64,000 nt of DNA from Butyricicoccus porcorum (GCF_002157465.1 NZ_NHOC01000005.1:319134-383133), one strand, 5' to 3'; positions 25,876-34,512 are shown, numbered from the stretch's first letter. Notes: a model not told the origin generated them from the letters alone. Translations and numbers: made by a program.

Positions 25876-26553
25876 TCAATCCCTGGTTTCAAATTTATAG
25901 CCGACGCCCCAGACGGTTTTCAGCTCCCATTTATCGCTGACGCCCTCCAGCTTTTCGCGCAGGCGCTTGACATGGACATCGACGGTACGGGTATCGCCGA
26001 AATAGTCAAAGCCCCAGACATCATCCAACAGCTGTGCGCGCGTGAACACGCGGTTCGGGCTGGACGCCAGAAAATACAGCAGTTCGATTTCCTTCGGCGG
26101 CGCATCGACGCGCTTGCCGTCGATAATCAGGTCATACGCCTGCTTGTCTATCGTCAGCTTGTCAAACGAGATTTTGCCGCTGTCCTCCGGCGCAAAGCGG
26201 CGGAACACCGCACGCACACGCGCGACAACCTCGCGCATCTCCAGCGGCTTGACGATGTAGTCATCGGCGCCCATCTCCAGACCGTTGACCTTGTCGAAGG
26301 TTTCGCCCTTGGCGGTGAGGATAATAATCGGCACCTTACTCTCGGCACGGATGATCTTACAGACCTCCCAGCCGTCCATAACCGGCATCATGACATCCAG
26401 CAGGATCATGTCCGGATTGACCTTGCGCCACTGCGCAACGCCCTCCTCACCGTTTTCCGCCTCGGTAATTTCATATCCCTCGCGTTCGAGGTACAAACGC
26501 AGAAGCTCACGGATATTGCCGTCGTCTTCCACGATCAAAATTTTCTTACTCAT
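25876..26553 (-). CDS. OmpR/PhoB-family response regulator
   Basis: A 225-residue regulator. The receiver domain has the acidic pocket in ILIVEDDGN and the phosphorylated Asp in MILLDVMMPVMDGWEV, with Lys in ILTAKGE. A C-terminal winged helix follows (PKEIELLYFLASSPNRVFTRAQLLDDVWGF cut by the recognition helix TRTVDVHVKRLREKL). ATG 26553 is chosen for AGGAGGAG 6 bp upstream and because the family starts MSKKILIVED; the longer frame is spurious. It is the first gene of the two-component operon. Confidence 0.93.
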   Translation of the reverse strand: MSKKILIVEDDGNIRELLRLYLEREGYEITEAENGEEGVAQWRKVNPDMILLDVMMPVMDGWEVCKIIRAESKVPIIILTAKGETFDKVNGLEMGADDYIVKPLEMREVVARVRAVFRRFAPEDSGKISFDKLTIDKQAYDLIIDGKRVDAPPKEIELLYFLASSPNRVFTRAQLLDDVWGFDYFGDTRTVDVHVKRLREKLEGVSDKWELKTVWGVGYKFETRD

Positions 26554-26695
26554 GCCCGCTCCTCCTCTTCGTAACTGCATACTTCGCCTTCTATTATACG
26601 GCATTTTATGGCGTAATTCATCACTTTTTTTGTAAACGAGGGAAAATTGGCGCAAAAAATCCGGCCTGCACCCGTGTATCAGCCGGAAATCTGTG

Positions 26696-26750
26696 TATTC
26701 TGTGCACAAAAAACCTCCCGTTTGGGGGAGGTTTCCATATTATTCTTCGT
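26696..26750. repeat. Terminator-containing direct repeat, downstream copy
   Basis: These 55 bp are identical but for one base (26738) to 27647-27701, 951 bp away. They contain the hairpin AAACCTCCC / GGGGGAGGTTT with a T-run on the minus strand, plus the codons GAA GAA TAA that end the DUF4015 gene at the other copy. This copy lacks the gene and so looks like a duplicate of the gene's 3' end and terminator. Confidence 0.92.
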
Positions 26751-26770
26751 TATCCTAAAAATGGGCATAA

Positions 26771-26950
26771 GAAAACCGCCTTGCTCGCGCTTGGCGGCTT
26801 ACAATGCAGAAGCCGCTCGAAAGCGGCTCCGCACGATTTCTTGGTTATCTGGCAGGCGTCCGGTTCTCCTGCATCTCTCGGGTTTCCCCTGTCAAGCCAT
26901 CGGCGTGTGGATCGGACGAAATTTTCCACCTCAGATAACCATTCTTATTG
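26771..26950 (-). ncRNA. Candidate structured ncRNA
   Basis: On the minus strand, a consensus-like promoter precedes a region closed by a 9-bp stem GGTTATCTG/CAGATAACC (26931-26939 and 26843-26851 region). The closed region has internal hairpins GTGGA/TCCAC, GGG-GAAA-CCC and GCAGG/CCTGC. Then come the stem AGCCGCT-TTCG-AGCGGCT and finally a terminator GCCGCC/GGCGGTTTT (26772-26799). There is no open frame of note. It matches no RNA class I can name. Confidence 0.5.
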
Positions 26951-26957
26951 TACTATT

Positions 26958-26986
26958 ATTATATCATTTCTATTCCTTTTTGTAAA
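26958..26986 (-). promoter_or_regulatory. Promoter of the candidate ncRNA
   Basis: On the minus strand TTTACA (26981-26986), a 17-bp spacer and TATAAT (26958-26963). The -35 lies within the last codons of the phage-derived frame, so the two were probably adjacent in the source element. Confidence 0.75.
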
Positions 26987-27646
26987 GAATTCTTTTGTTT
27001 CGAAGTAAGCGATTCCACTCCTTTCTGTCAATTTTCATAAATGTAATGATCGAGTTCTTATACTTAGGATCATCTTGTGATGTTGCAAGTCTAACAACCA
27101 TTTTAAAGACTTCCCCATGAATCATGATTTCTTTCAAAACCAAGGCTGAATTAGGTTTGTTTGCCTCAATGATATAATCTGGATTCGATACAATTTCTCT
27201 AAAATAAGAACAATATCTCTCAAAATCATTGGGATGCCGGTCTTTAATATGCTGAATCTGTTTATCCGTTATGATAACTTCGTCGGTGACAATATCGTTC
27301 GTTACACAGCGATAAATACTTCGATTCAACCTACCTATATGGTGCACATCTGCACCTCCGTTCCCAGTAATATTCGACTTAATTATATCAGGCTCCTTGT
27401 TATTTTCAATATCTTTCTTTCGTCCCCTCGTTGTCCTGCGCATAGCAGTCTGTTCCTGGTCAGCCTGTCGTTTGAAGCCGGTCTGCCGAATGAAATCATT
27501 CTGCCGTTCGTTCCAGCTGCGTATCTTGACCGCCGCTTCTGTGGTATCCAGTCCTGCTGCATCCATTGCAGCATACTCACGCTTCCAGCGCCTGATTTGC
27601 CGTTCGTGGTATCGTTGAATCTGGCTTGCTTCGTACTCCGTCAGTT
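26970..27646 (-). pseudogene. 5'-truncated phage minor capsid protein with C-terminal PBECR-type nuclease domain
   Basis: From the repeat junction the frame reads KLTEYEASQIQRYHERQIRRW and on through a charged helical segment, the typical C-terminus of phage minor capsid protein 2 (Phage_min_cap2). A linker follows, then about 120 residues with the signature of phage Barnase-EndoU-ColicinE5/D-RelE-like nucleases (TDEVIITDKQIQHIKDRHP, NPDYIIEANKPNSALVLKE, YKNSIITFMKI). Upstream, the frame continues only through the terminator repeat and out of frame through the DUF4015 gene, so the original 5' part is missing. Whether the nuclease domain is still translated from an internal start is unknown. 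Base composition is AT-richer than in neighbouring genes. Confidence 0.72.
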
Positions 27647-27701
27647 TATTCTGTGCACAAAAAACCTCCCGTTTGGGGGAGGTTTCCACATTATTCTTCG
27701 T
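27647..27701. repeat. Terminator-containing direct repeat, upstream copy (resident terminator)
   Basis: This copy includes the last three codons of the DUF4015 gene and its rho-independent terminator (stem AAACCTCCC/GGGGGAGGTTT, T-run on the minus strand). It matches 26696-26750 at 54 of 55 positions. Confidence 0.92.
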
Positions 27702-28974
27702 CGTCGTACCCATCATCTGAGTCATCTGTGTCATCTGTGTCGTCGGAATCGTCGTACCCGTCCGAATCGTCCTCCTGACTGTATTCGTCCGAATCGTTGT
27801 ATTCCTCGGAATCATCGGAATAGTCAGAATGGTCATAAGAACCGGTCAGGCGGTTTTCCGCCGCATCCAGCGCGCCCTCACTGTCAGCAACACCATTCAG
27901 CGCCGCCGTGCCGTCATATGCGATCCATGCATCCCCACTGTAGAACACCGGGACAACAACCGCGTTTTCCGCCAGCTCGTGGATGGCATCCGTCAGGCTG
28001 TCCGCCTCGTCCGTGCCGTCCACCGGGACAAACAGCCGGTCTGCCGCATCCAGCAGCGCACCGACGTCGCCGACCGGAATGCCGTCCTCCGCGCCGTTTG
28101 CCGAGAGGTCGGTCAGATCGGACAGCGAATCCGCCGTCAGGCTGACGGCTGCATCGCCTGCCGCATGCCGGATCTCCTCCAGCGCGTCCAGCAGGACAGC
28201 AGCCTGATCGTCCGGATCGCGGTCAAACTCTGCGCGGTCGAGATGTCCGCGCGGCGGGAAGGTGAAATCGGCGAGCATCAGCTCATCACAGCCTGCCTCT
28301 GCCGCGCTCTTTGCGATGTCACACAGATAGCTTACCGTGTCATCATTCGTCGGATCGAGCCAGCGGGTGTTGTCATAATCCAGCCATGTGCCGCCGTTCT
28401 CGAACTGAATCGCAAGGTCGGAATTATAATCGGTCGCCTGTGCATCGTGCAGGCAGTAAATGCGCCCGATGACGTGCACGCCCGCCTCCTTCAGCGCGCC
28501 GATGGCTTCTTTCAGCGCATCCGCGTCACTGTCGACCAGATATTCCACCTCATCGATCTCATTGGTGTCGACAGAGAGATTCAGATTGCCCTCATCGTCC
28601 TTGATGTTGACCACGACGGTATCAAGTGCGCCGCTCTCCGCCAGCTCCAGAATACGATCCTGTTCGTCCGCGACGGCACTCGCCGCCAGCATGACAATGC
28701 GGTCTGTGCCTTCCGGTTCCGGCTCAGGCTGCTCCACAGGGGTCTCCTCCTGCGGCTGCTCCTCCACCGGCTGCGCACTGCCTGTGCTTTCCAGCTGCTG
28801 CGCCTCCTGCGCCAGCACACCGTAGCGGTCGATGACATGTGCGCCGTCCCCGTCGAACGACAGGCACTGTGCAACAAGAAAGACGCCCACGGCAACAACC
28901 AGCACCGCCACAATCAAGACAGCGGCCACCGTGCGGCGGATGCGGGATTGATTGGGGGTATGATTGCTGTTCAT
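27691..28974 (-). CDS. DUF4015 putative glycoside hydrolase with acidic tail
   Basis: A 427-residue exported protein. An N-terminal membrane anchor (residues 14-36) is followed by a Glu/Pro/Gln-rich linker (60-90), then a TIM-barrel region of the DUF4015 putative glycosidase type (DTVVVNIKDDEGNLN, HVIGRIYCLHD, WLDPTNDDTVSYLCDIA, CDELMLADFTFPPRG). The last 55 residues are an extreme Asp/Ser/Tyr-rich tail ending DDGYDDEE, possibly calcium- or wall-binding. GAGGAG precedes the ATG, 47 bp after rnfB, and no terminator separates them, so read-through from the rnf operon is likely. Confidence 0.8.
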   Translation of the reverse strand: MNSNHTPNQSRIRRTVAAVLIVAVLVVAVGVFLVAQCLSFDGDGAHVIDRYGVLAQEAQQLESTGSAQPVEEQPQEETPVEQPEPEPEGTDRIVMLAASAVADEQDRILELAESGALDTVVVNIKDDEGNLNLSVDTNEIDEVEYLVDSDADALKEAIGALKEAGVHVIGRIYCLHDAQATDYNSDLAIQFENGGTWLDYDNTRWLDPTNDDTVSYLCDIAKSAAEAGCDELMLADFTFPPRGHLDRAEFDRDPDDQAAVLLDALEEIRHAAGDAAVSLTADSLSDLTDLSANGAEDGIPVGDVGALLDAADRLFVPVDGTDEADSLTDAIHELAENAVVVPVFYSGDAWIAYDGTAALNGVADSEGALDAAENRLTGSYDHSDYSDDSEEYNDSDEYSQEDDSDGYDDSDDTDDTDDSDDGYDDEE

Positions 28975-29021
28975 GGGCGTCTCCTCTTTACATACTTAAA
29001 ATTTCGTTGGACCGACAGAAC

Positions 29022-29939
29022 TTACTTATCTGCCGGAGCGGAAGCAGCTTCCTGTGCCTTCTTGGCAGCGGCAGCCTTTTCCATGGCAGCCTTCTTGGCA
29101 GCTGCCTGCTTTGCCTTGAGCTCCTGAAGCTCCTTGACCTTCTCCGGGGTGTTCCACGGCTCGATGATGTGGCGCGGGCAAGCCTTTGCACACATCTGGC
29201 AGCCCTTACACTTATCGTAATCGATAACCGGGAGGTTGCCTTCCATATGGATGGCGTCGAACTTACAGGTCTTCTCACACAGACCGCAGCCGATACAGCC
29301 GACCGCGCATGCATCCATAACGTCCTTGCCCTTTGCCTTGGAAGAACAGTCGACGCGGACTGCATTCTTCTCCGGAACGAGGGAGATGATGTGCTTCGGG
29401 CATGCGGCAATACACTTGGAGCATGCGGTACACTTGGAAGTGTCAACCTTGGCAACACCGTCGACAACATGGATTGCGCCGAACGGGCATGCCTTCTCAC
29501 AGGTGCCGAGACCGAGGCAGGCAAATGCACATTCCTTATAGCCGTTTGCAACGCGGATTGCGCCCAGGCAATCCTCAATGCCTTCATACTTTGCACGGTT
29601 CTTTGCGTTTTCGCAGGTACCGGAGCAGTGTACGTGTGCAACCATCTTTTCCGATTCGGTGACCTCAACGCCCAGGACAGCAGCGATCTTCTCTGCTGCT
29701 GCTGCGCCGCCGACCGGGCAGCCGTTGACCGGTGCCTTGCCCTCGACGATGGCGGTTGCCAGGCCGTTACAGCCTGCGTAGCCACAGCCGCCGCAGTTTG
29801 CACCCGGCAGGCACTCCTGTACAGCCGGAATGCGCTCGTCTACCTCGACGGCAAAGATTTTGGATGCGAATGCAAGGATCAGGCCGAACAGCAAGCCCAT
29901 GACGCCCAGAACCAGCACCGCAGAAACAATACTCATCAT
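29022..29939 (-). CDS. rnfB: Rnf complex subunit B (ferredoxin-type)
   Basis: A 305-residue subunit. An N-terminal membrane helix is followed by the cluster motif GANCGGCGYAGCNGLA, then several [4Fe-4S] ferredoxin motifs (CTACSKCIAACP, CIGCGLCEKTC, CKGCQMCAKACP). RnfB is thought to be the entry point for electrons from reduced ferredoxin. The C-terminal 50 residues are an Ala/Lys-rich extension of low complexity. It is the last gene of rnfCDGEAB. Two adjacent ATG codons (29939 and 29936) are possible starts. Confidence 0.95.
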   Translation of the reverse strand: MMSIVSAVLVLGVMGLLFGLILAFASKIFAVEVDERIPAVQECLPGANCGGCGYAGCNGLATAIVEGKAPVNGCPVGGAAAAEKIAAVLGVEVTESEKMVAHVHCSGTCENAKNRAKYEGIEDCLGAIRVANGYKECAFACLGLGTCEKACPFGAIHVVDGVAKVDTSKCTACSKCIAACPKHIISLVPEKNAVRVDCSSKAKGKDVMDACAVGCIGCGLCEKTCKFDAIHMEGNLPVIDYDKCKGCQMCAKACPRHIIEPWNTPEKVKELQELKAKQAAAKKAAMEKAAAAKKAQEAASAPADK

Positions 29940-29973
29940 TTGTGATTCAACTCCTATTCTCTGACCGTCGGGT

Positions 29974-30558
29974 TTACCAGATCTTCATGCCGCTGAAGCC
30001 CAGGAACGCCATCGCCATCAGAGAAGCGGAAATCAGGGCAATCGGGAAGCCCTCAAAGCACTTCGGGCAATCTGCCGATGCAGCCAGACGCTCACGGATG
30101 GATGCGAACAGTACGATAGCCAGCGTAAAGCCGAGGCCACCGGTGATGCCGTAAACGATGGATTCGAGGAAATTATAGCTGTTCTGTACGTTCTGCAGCG
30201 CAACGCCCAGAACCGCACAGTTGGTGGTAATCAGCGGAAGGAAAATACCCAGCGCCTGATACAGCGACGGCATCGCCTTCATCAGGAACATCTCTACGAA
30301 CTGTACGAGCGTTGCGATGACCAGAATAAATGCGACCGTCTGCATATAGTTCAGACCCAGCGGAACCAGAACGAAGGTGTTAATCAGCCACGTAACGGCG
30401 GATGCCAGACCCATAACGAAGGTTACCGCCATGCCCATGCCGACTGCGGTGTCGATCTTCTTGGATACGCCGAAGAACGGGCAGCAGCCGAGGAACTGGG
30501 ACATGATAAAGTTGTTAATCAGAATGGCGCTGAGAGAAATCGATAAAATAGATGTCAT
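29974..30558 (-). CDS. rnfA: Rnf complex subunit A
   Basis: A 194-residue integral membrane protein with six predicted helices, homologous to RnfE and NqrE. It begins [22 protein letters not shown] with the conserved [12 protein letters not shown], containing the Cys pair that can ligate a membrane [2Fe-2S] cluster. It follows rnfE by 6 bp and precedes rnfB by 34 bp. Confidence 0.95.
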   Translation of the reverse strand: MTSILSISLSAILINNFIMSQFLGCCPFFGVSKKIDTAVGMGMAVTFVMGLASAVTWLINTFVLVPLGLNYMQTVAFILVIATLVQFVEMFLMKAMPSLYQALGIFLPLITTNCAVLGVALQNVQNSYNFLESIVYGITGGLGFTLAIVLFASIRERLAASADCPKCFEGFPIALISASLMAMAFLGFSGMKIW

Positions 30559-30564
30559 TGTACA

Positions 30565-31155
30565 TTACTCTCCTTTCTTCAGCAGCTTCTGCATGACAGC
30601 AATGACGAAGCCGAGCGTCAGGAAGCCGCCTGCCGGCAGGATCATAATGGTGGCCGGCTGGCTGAATACCGTAATCAGGCCGCCGCCGATGGTTCCTGCA
30701 CCCAGCAGCTCACGGACAACGGACATGATAACCAGCGCGAACGTAAAGCCGAGACCCATAACCAGACCGTCGACTGCGGATGCGCCGACCGAATTCTTGG
30801 AAGCGAACGCCTCGGCACGGCCGAGGATGATGCAGTTTACGACGATCAGCGGGATGAACAGACCCAGCGACGCGGACAGCGACGGGATAAACGCCTGAAG
30901 CAGCAGGTCGATCATCGTAACGAAGCCTGCGATAACGGTGATGTATGCCGCGATACGAACCTTATTCGGGATAAACTTACGCAGCAGGGAAATAACGATG
31001 TTGGAGCAGATCAGTACCGCTGTAGCGGACAGACCCATGCCCACGCCGTTGACGACTGAGGTCGTGGTTGCCAGTGTCGGGCACATGCCGATCAGCTGAA
31101 CAAGTACCGGGTTATTGGTAAACAGACCCTCTTTCAGATTTTTTCCAAAGCTCAT
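30565..31155 (-). CDS. rnfE: Rnf complex subunit E
   Basis: A 196-residue six-helix membrane protein, paralog of RnfA, with the signature NPVLVQLIGMCPTLATTTSV near the N-terminus (Cys as cluster ligand) and NCIILGRAEAFA in the middle. It forms the membrane core with RnfA and RnfD. It lies 13 bp after rnfG and 6 bp before rnfA. Confidence 0.95.
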   Translation of the reverse strand: MSFGKNLKEGLFTNNPVLVQLIGMCPTLATTTSVVNGVGMGLSATAVLICSNIVISLLRKFIPNKVRIAAYITVIAGFVTMIDLLLQAFIPSLSASLGLFIPLIVVNCIILGRAEAFASKNSVGASAVDGLVMGLGFTFALVIMSVVRELLGAGTIGGGLITVFSQPATIMILPAGGFLTLGFVIAVMQKLLKKGE

Positions 31156-31168
31156 GATATGGTCCTCC

Positions 31169-31750
31169 TTAACCCTGTTCCGCAGCGAACTTCACGGCAG
31201 CGTTGACGCCTTCCGATACTGCGCGGGAGGTGATGGTCGCGCCGGTCAGTGCGACGATGGAGCCGCCATCCTTCTCAACGGCAACCGTGCCGTCGGCAGG
31301 CTGGCCTGCGAACTGCTCCTGGAACTCCGGCTTGGTGCTGTTTGCGCCCAGGCCCGGGGTCTCAGACGATGCGGAAATAATGGAAATACCGGTGATCGTG
31401 CCGTCAACGCCGATGCCAACCATGGTATCTACGCCGCCGCCGAAGCCGGTCGGTGCGACTTCAACGCAGTAGCCTGCGTCCTGGCCGTCCTTGGTCATCT
31501 TATAAGCGGAAACGATTTCAACAACCGTGCCCTTGTCGGTGGTTGCCGTAGTGCCTTCCGCAACCTCAATCGGCTCGGAATCCGCATCCATGACCTGTGC
31601 CAGCGCATTTTCCGTCTTAATCTGGTTCTGCTTGGCAATCGGGTCAACGGTGATTGCGTTTACTGCACCGAGGCACAGTGCAACGACCAGCGTGATTGCA
31701 CAAAGGACGCCGCCGAGCTGTACAAATTCATTCTTCTGCTTGCCAGCCAT
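31169..31750 (-). CDS. rnfG: Rnf complex subunit G (covalent FMN)
   Basis: A 193-residue protein with one N-terminal membrane helix and an exported FMN-binding domain. The TGATITSRAV motif near residue 170 contains the Thr that carries covalently bound FMN. It lies 3 bp downstream of rnfD, pointing to translational coupling. Confidence 0.94.
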   Translation of the reverse strand: MAGKQKNEFVQLGGVLCAITLVVALCLGAVNAITVDPIAKQNQIKTENALAQVMDADSEPIEVAEGTTATTDKGTVVEIVSAYKMTKDGQDAGYCVEVAPTGFGGGVDTMVGIGVDGTITGISIISASSETPGLGANSTKPEFQEQFAGQPADGTVAVEKDGGSIVALTGATITSRAVSEGVNAAVKFAAEQG

Positions 31751-31753
31751 TGA

Positions 31754-32758
31754 TTAGCCCTCCTTCTTCTGCTTTGCCGGTGCGCCGAACTTGGTCGGGC
31801 GGGTGTACTTATCAATCAGCCATACGGTGGTATTCATCAGCAGGATGGAGTAGCAGACGCCTTCCGGATAGCCGCCGAAGAAGCGGATCATGACGGTCAG
31901 CAGGCCGCAGCCGATGCCGAAGATAACCTGACCCTTGCGGGATACCGGGGAAGTCGAGTAGTCGGTCGCCATGAAGAACGCGCCGAGCATCAGGCCGCCG
32001 CCGAACAGGCTGTACAGCATGGAATCCAGATGGCCCAGGCCGCCCTGCGGGAACAGGAAGGTCAGAACTGCAACCGTCAGGATGTAAGCTGCCGGGATGT
32101 GGATGGTGATAACCTTGCGAACCAGCAGGTAAACGCCGCCGATAATCAGGGCAATCGCGGAAACCTCACCCATGGAGCCGCCACACATGCCGAGGAACAT
32201 ATTGGCAATGCTCGGCAGTTCGCCATCCGCCGTGCCCTTGATGATCGCGAGCGGGGTTGCGCTTGCCATCGCATCGAGCGCCTCGGTGGAATTGGAAATC
32301 AGGCCGACGCCGGACTTTGCTCTGACCCAGGTGGTCATGGCAACCGGCCAGGAAGCCAGCAGGAATGCACGACCGGCCAGTGCCGGGTTGATGAAGTTCT
32401 TGCCGAGGCCGCCAAACAGGCACTTGGCAACGATGATTGCGACGCCGTCGCCGATAATCAGCATCCAGTACGGAAGCGTAACCGGGCAGACAAACGCCAG
32501 CAGCACGCCGGTAACAGCAGCGGACAGATCCGTGATCGTGTTCGGCTTGCCGACAATCTTGTCGTAGATTGCCTCAAATACCATGCAGGCTGCAACGGAA
32601 ACCACGGTCATCAGAATCGCGCGGAAACCGAAAACATAGGTCGAAACTGCCAGCGACGGGATCAGTGCGAACAGCACGTCGAGCATAATCGACTGGGTAT
32701 CCTCTTTGCTCTTAATGTGCGGGGAGGATGTAATTACTACTTTACTGAAATCATACAT
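31754..32758 (-). CDS. rnfD: Rnf complex subunit D (covalent FMN)
   Basis: A 334-residue membrane protein with about nine or ten helices, homologous to NqrB. It includes the flavinylation region MATDYSTSPVSRKGQ, whose Thr is the expected FMN attachment site. It is thought to be part of the ion-translocating core. It is located 15 bp after rnfC and 3 bp before rnfG. Confidence 0.95.
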   Translation of the reverse strand: MYDFSKVVITSSPHIKSKEDTQSIMLDVLFALIPSLAVSTYVFGFRAILMTVVSVAACMVFEAIYDKIVGKPNTITDLSAAVTGVLLAFVCPVTLPYWMLIIGDGVAIIVAKCLFGGLGKNFINPALAGRAFLLASWPVAMTTWVRAKSGVGLISNSTEALDAMASATPLAIIKGTADGELPSIANMFLGMCGGSMGEVSAIALIIGGVYLLVRKVITIHIPAAYILTVAVLTFLFPQGGLGHLDSMLYSLFGGGLMLGAFFMATDYSTSPVSRKGQVIFGIGCGLLTVMIRFFGGYPEGVCYSILLMNTTVWLIDKYTRPTKFGAPAKQKKEG

Positions 32759-32773
32759 TTCGTTCCACCCTCC

Positions 32774-34120
32774 TTACTTCTGCGCCGCAGCGGCTGCTGC
32801 CTTGCGCTTTTCCTGGACGCGCATCTTCGCAACGCGGAACTGCTGTACCAGCGGGATGCGTGCCGGACATACGTATGCGCACGAGCCGCACTCGATGCAG
32901 TCGAGTACGTCGTACTCCTCGCAGCCCTCGAGGTCGTTCTTAGCTGCGAACATGTTCATGTAAACCGGGGTCAGGTGCATCGGGCAGACTCCGACGCAGC
33001 GGCCGCAGCGGATGCAGGTCGGATGCGCAACGCGCTTATCCTCATCCTCACAGAACGCGAGGAATGCGTTGGTGCCCTTGAGTACCGGGACATCGGTGGT
33101 AAACTGCGCGACGCCCATCATCGGGCCGCCGGCCAGCAGCTTGTTCGGCGCGCTCTTGAAGCCGCCGCATGCATCGATCAGCTCAGTCACACAGGTGCCG
33201 GTGCGAACCTCAAGGTTCTTCGGCTCGTTGACCGCGGAGCCGGAAACCGTGACAACGCGGCGGATAACCGGCATGCCCTTGGCAAAGCAGCGGTAAACCG
33301 CACCTGCGGTGTCTACATTAAATACTGCGCAGCCTGCGTCTGCCGGCAGCTTGCCGGACGGAACCTCACGGCCGGTAACGGCATTGATGAGCTGCTTTTC
33401 TGCGCCCTGCGGGTAGCGGCACTCCAGCGGAGCCAGCTTGATAACCGGGTCGCCGGCGAGCAGCTGCTCGATCTTTGCAAATGTGTCTTCCTTGTTCAGC
33501 TCGATGCCGATGAAGGCCTGCTTGACGCCCATGATCTTGACCAGATAGCGGACGCCCTCGACAATCTCCTCCGGGCGCTCGAGCAGCAGGCGGTGGTCGG
33601 ACGTGATGTACGGCTCACACTCCGCGCCGTTAATCAGGATGGTATCGCACTTGCCGATACCGGACTTGATCTTGACATGCGTCGGGAAGGTTGCGCCGCC
33701 GTGGCCGACAATACCCGCATCCCAGATTGCCTGGATGCGCTCGTCGTTGGACATCGATTCAAAGTCCTTCGGCTTGACCGACTCGTGCAGTCTGTCTTCA
33801 TGGTCGTTCTCAATGACGATGGACAGAACCTTGGAGCCATTCTGGTGCAGCATCGGGATGACGTCGACAACCTTGCCGGAAACCGACGCATGTACCGGAG
33901 CGCTGACAAAACCGCCGGCCTCTGCGATCATCTGACCCATGTCGACGATGTCACCCTTCTTCACCAGCGGCTTTGCCGGTGCACCAATGTGCATCGAAAC
34001 GGGAAGGACAACCTTGTCCGGTGCCTTCAGGACTTCGATCGGCTTTTTGTTTGTTGCGGATTTGAATCCCGGATCATTTTTGGTTCCAGGATGGATACCG
34101 CCACGAAACGTGTACGCCAT
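32774..34120 (-). CDS. rnfC: Rnf complex subunit C (NADH/FMN and Fe-S)
   Basis: A 448-residue peripheral subunit where NAD+ is reduced. The start FRGGIHPG is typical; the nucleotide/FMN region GIVGHGGATFPTHVK, an SLBB domain and two C-terminal [4Fe-4S] motifs (CIRCGRCVGVCP, CIECGSCAYVCP) follow. ATG 34120 is chosen because AGAGAGGTGA precedes it and MAYTFRGGIHPG is the family start; a frame beginning at 34165 adds an unrelated leader. First gene of the operon. Confidence 0.95.
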   Translation of the reverse strand: MAYTFRGGIHPGTKNDPGFKSATNKKPIEVLKAPDKVVLPVSMHIGAPAKPLVKKGDIVDMGQMIAEAGGFVSAPVHASVSGKVVDVIPMLHQNGSKVLSIVIENDHEDRLHESVKPKDFESMSNDERIQAIWDAGIVGHGGATFPTHVKIKSGIGKCDTILINGAECEPYITSDHRLLLERPEEIVEGVRYLVKIMGVKQAFIGIELNKEDTFAKIEQLLAGDPVIKLAPLECRYPQGAEKQLINAVTGREVPSGKLPADAGCAVFNVDTAGAVYRCFAKGMPVIRRVVTVSGSAVNEPKNLEVRTGTCVTELIDACGGFKSAPNKLLAGGPMMGVAQFTTDVPVLKGTNAFLAFCEDEDKRVAHPTCIRCGRCVGVCPMHLTPVYMNMFAAKNDLEGCEEYDVLDCIECGSCAYVCPARIPLVQQFRVAKMRVQEKRKAAAAAAQK

Positions 34121-34268
34121 TATGGATTCACCTCTCTGTTCATTCTGTGCGGCAGGATGCCGCACCGCAGACGATAATTAACCTGCGGAACAGCCGTCCC
34201 CCCGCAAATCAGGCACGGCTGTCACGCGTGCGCTGCACCCCGTCAACGGGCACAACACTATACCCTAG

Positions 34269-34298
34269 ATTATACCGTCATACCGACCAGAAACGCAA
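34269..34298 (-). promoter_or_regulatory. Promoter of rnfCDGEAB
   Basis: On the minus strand TTGCGT (34293-34298), an 18-bp spacer and TATAAT (34269-34274), giving a leader of about 140 nt. Confidence 0.7.
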
Positions 34299-34483
34299 GG
34301 AATTTTGCAAAAAAAATAACAGAAATCAACAAATATTTTTGCGGTTTTTCTGTATACGTTGTTATTTCTGTGGACAATTTCTGGTTTTTTTTGGTTCCAG
34401 GCCGAAAAACACGCTTATATTCCTTGGTTTTCCGGGCATACTACGGCTGTTCCCGTCCGGGCAGGCACGGCTGTACGGACAGG

Positions 34484-34512
34484 AAAAAAGCCCCTCCGCA
34501 CAGCGGGAGGGA
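34484..34512 (-). terminator. Terminator of the orphan kinase-like gene
   Basis: Stem CCCTCCGC / GCGGGAGGG region (34491-34511) with six A on the left, giving a minus-strand U-run. Confidence 0.85.

Larger units (their letters stand above)
26696..27701 (-). mobile_element. Insertion flanked by duplicated terminator, carrying phage fragment and ncRNA
   Basis: Between the two 55-bp repeats lie 896 bp of DNA that is more AT-rich than its surroundings in the coding part. On the minus strand it runs from a 5'-truncated phage minor capsid/nuclease gene to a promoter, a folded RNA of about 180 nt and a terminator. No transposase, integrase or typical terminal inverted repeats are seen. The structure suggests insertion of the cargo between two copies of the resident gene's terminator. 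Confidence 0.6.

Noticed and set aside
26771-26950. Assignment of the candidate ncRNA to SAM riboswitch, 6S RNA or SRP RNA
   Set aside because: Superficial similarities (UUAUC closing stem, GAGGUGGA) are present, but the required conserved cores of these classes are absent and no gene follows it.
27702-27836. N-terminal extension of the phage-derived frame into the DUF4015 gene
   Set aside because: It is the same DNA read out of frame (Thr/Met/Ile-rich low complexity) and crosses a terminator; not part of the original capsid gene.
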